Part shown: positions 63,709 through 64,000 of the stretch, piece after piece
Layout: every line of letters begins with the position of its first letter
Position numbering within the stretch: the first letter of the stretch is position 1
Assembly (NCBI RefSeq): GCF_028993635.1
Contig: NZ_CP118631.1
Coordinates: 4,402,001 to 4,466,000, forward strand
From: Mucilaginibacter sp. SJ
Lineage (GTDB): Bacteria; Bacteroidota; Bacteroidia; Sphingobacteriales; Sphingobacteriaceae
Direction: 5' to 3'
Length of the DNA stretch: 64,000 nucleotides
Made by a program: the position numbers and the translations under genes
The notes under the pieces: model-generated
What the model was told of the DNA's origin: nothing
The model's database searches: none
Seen by the model: only the letters and a program-made list of their open reading frames with translations

Positions 63709-63810
63709 GTTCATGGTTCATGGATGATGGTTCATAGTTTTCAGGTTGTTGCTACTGAAGTCTGTTAATTACTACTAATCATTGCTATGAACTATGATCC
63801 ATGAACTATA
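63709..63810. repeat. Word palindrome (ttcatgg vocabulary)
   Basis: gttcatggttcatggatgat words (63709-63738) are mirrored by ctatgaactatgatccatga words (63784-63810). Arms match at about 20 of 24 positions. It lies between divergent thioredoxin and hydrolase genes. Confidence 0.8.
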
Positions 63811-63893
63811 CGCTACTTCAAATTTAACCATTAACCCGCGTAAAAGTTTAGTGTATTAATGATGAACCCTCATCTATGAGTTATATTTACTTT

Positions 63894-64000
63894 ATGCAAA
63901 CAAAACTAAGCACTTACCTATTCCTGGTACTCTTTGCGCTCCCTTTTGCGGGTGTGGCCCAGGACGCTGTTATACCGCTGTGGCCAAAAGGAGCACCGGG
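63894..64000 (+). CDS. Start of an exported alpha/beta hydrolase (partial)
   Basis: The open frame begins MQTKLSTYLFLVLFALPFAG, a signal peptide, then AQDAVIPLWPKGAPG and runs off the window. LWPxGAPG directly after the leader is a hallmark of BD-FAE-like/acetyl-xylan-esterase-type hydrolases. The catalytic residues lie outside the window, so the assignment rests on the first 36 residues. Confidence 0.65.
   Translation, partial: MQTKLSTYLFLVLFALPFAGVAQDAVIPLWPKGAP

Overview
The window is chromosomal DNA of a Bacteroidota member, most likely Sphingobacteriaceae and Mucilaginibacter- or Pedobacter-like. The reasons are the gldKLMN type IX secretion (T9SS) operon, sprE/porW and gldB, a large subtilase with a T9SS sorting tail, DUF4271 next to hemD, an atp operon that lacks atpD/atpC, TAnnTTTG-type promoter elements, many TTG starts and weak ribosome binding sites. 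The taxon is inferred from content only. No rRNA, tRNA or CRISPR array was seen.

Layout. 1-4152: a 5'-truncated S9 peptidase homologue that has lost its catalytic Ser and His, then a sensor kinase and its response regulator. 4270-4871: a PIN toxin/antitoxin-like pair. 4925-10479 (minus): methyltransferase, UbiA-like membrane protein, metallophosphoesterase, MoxR ATPase and VWA protein. 10669-20765: sugar kinase, NTF2-like protein, NadR-like adenylyltransferase, divergent AraC regulator and PhyH dioxygenase, two tandem JmjC-like cupins, a fasciclin protein, hemW and two surface lipoproteins. 21072-28618: DUF4271-hemD, gldKLMN and a small exported protein. 28701-36273 (minus): uvrC, a four-helix-bundle gene inside an inverted repeat, a class A penicillin-binding protein and sprE/porW. 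36344-42216: atpZ-I-B-E-F-H-A-G. 42298-42994: a REP-associated (RAYT) transposase between 42-bp inverted repeats. 43182-54048: small membrane protein, gldB, nadE, T9SS-sorted subtilase, barrel protein, gamma-glutamyltransferase, MarR regulator and FKBP lipoprotein, followed by a second FKBP lipoprotein to 55033. 55033-56972: an accessory island with a decayed copy of the photolyase 3' end, a frameshifted IS4-family element and an exported DUF5648-like protein. 56987-64000: photolyase, two SDR proteins, a Dabb protein, an AarF-type kinase with a TetR-like regulator, thioredoxin and the start of an exported alpha/beta hydrolase.

The most unusual signal is in the spacers. At a dozen or so loci the gap between genes holds a short word repeated several times with small variations, followed a few tens of bases later by the same words on the other strand. 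Each locus has its own vocabulary, but some vocabularies recur tens of kilobases apart. These word palindromes lie inside the atp operon, overlap start and stop codons, encode part of the N-terminus of the AarF protein, and in one case enclose a complete four-helix-bundle gene. I know of no named element class that covers all of this. The RAYT cassette and two more hairpin elements suggest that hairpin-forming repeats are actively shaped in this genome.

Genes that plausibly work together: GldK/L/M/N, SprE and GldB for T9SS export, with the subtilase as a likely cargo; HemW and HemD in haem biosynthesis; the atp genes as most of the F1Fo enzyme; and the photolyase/SDR set as a likely light- or damage-response unit.
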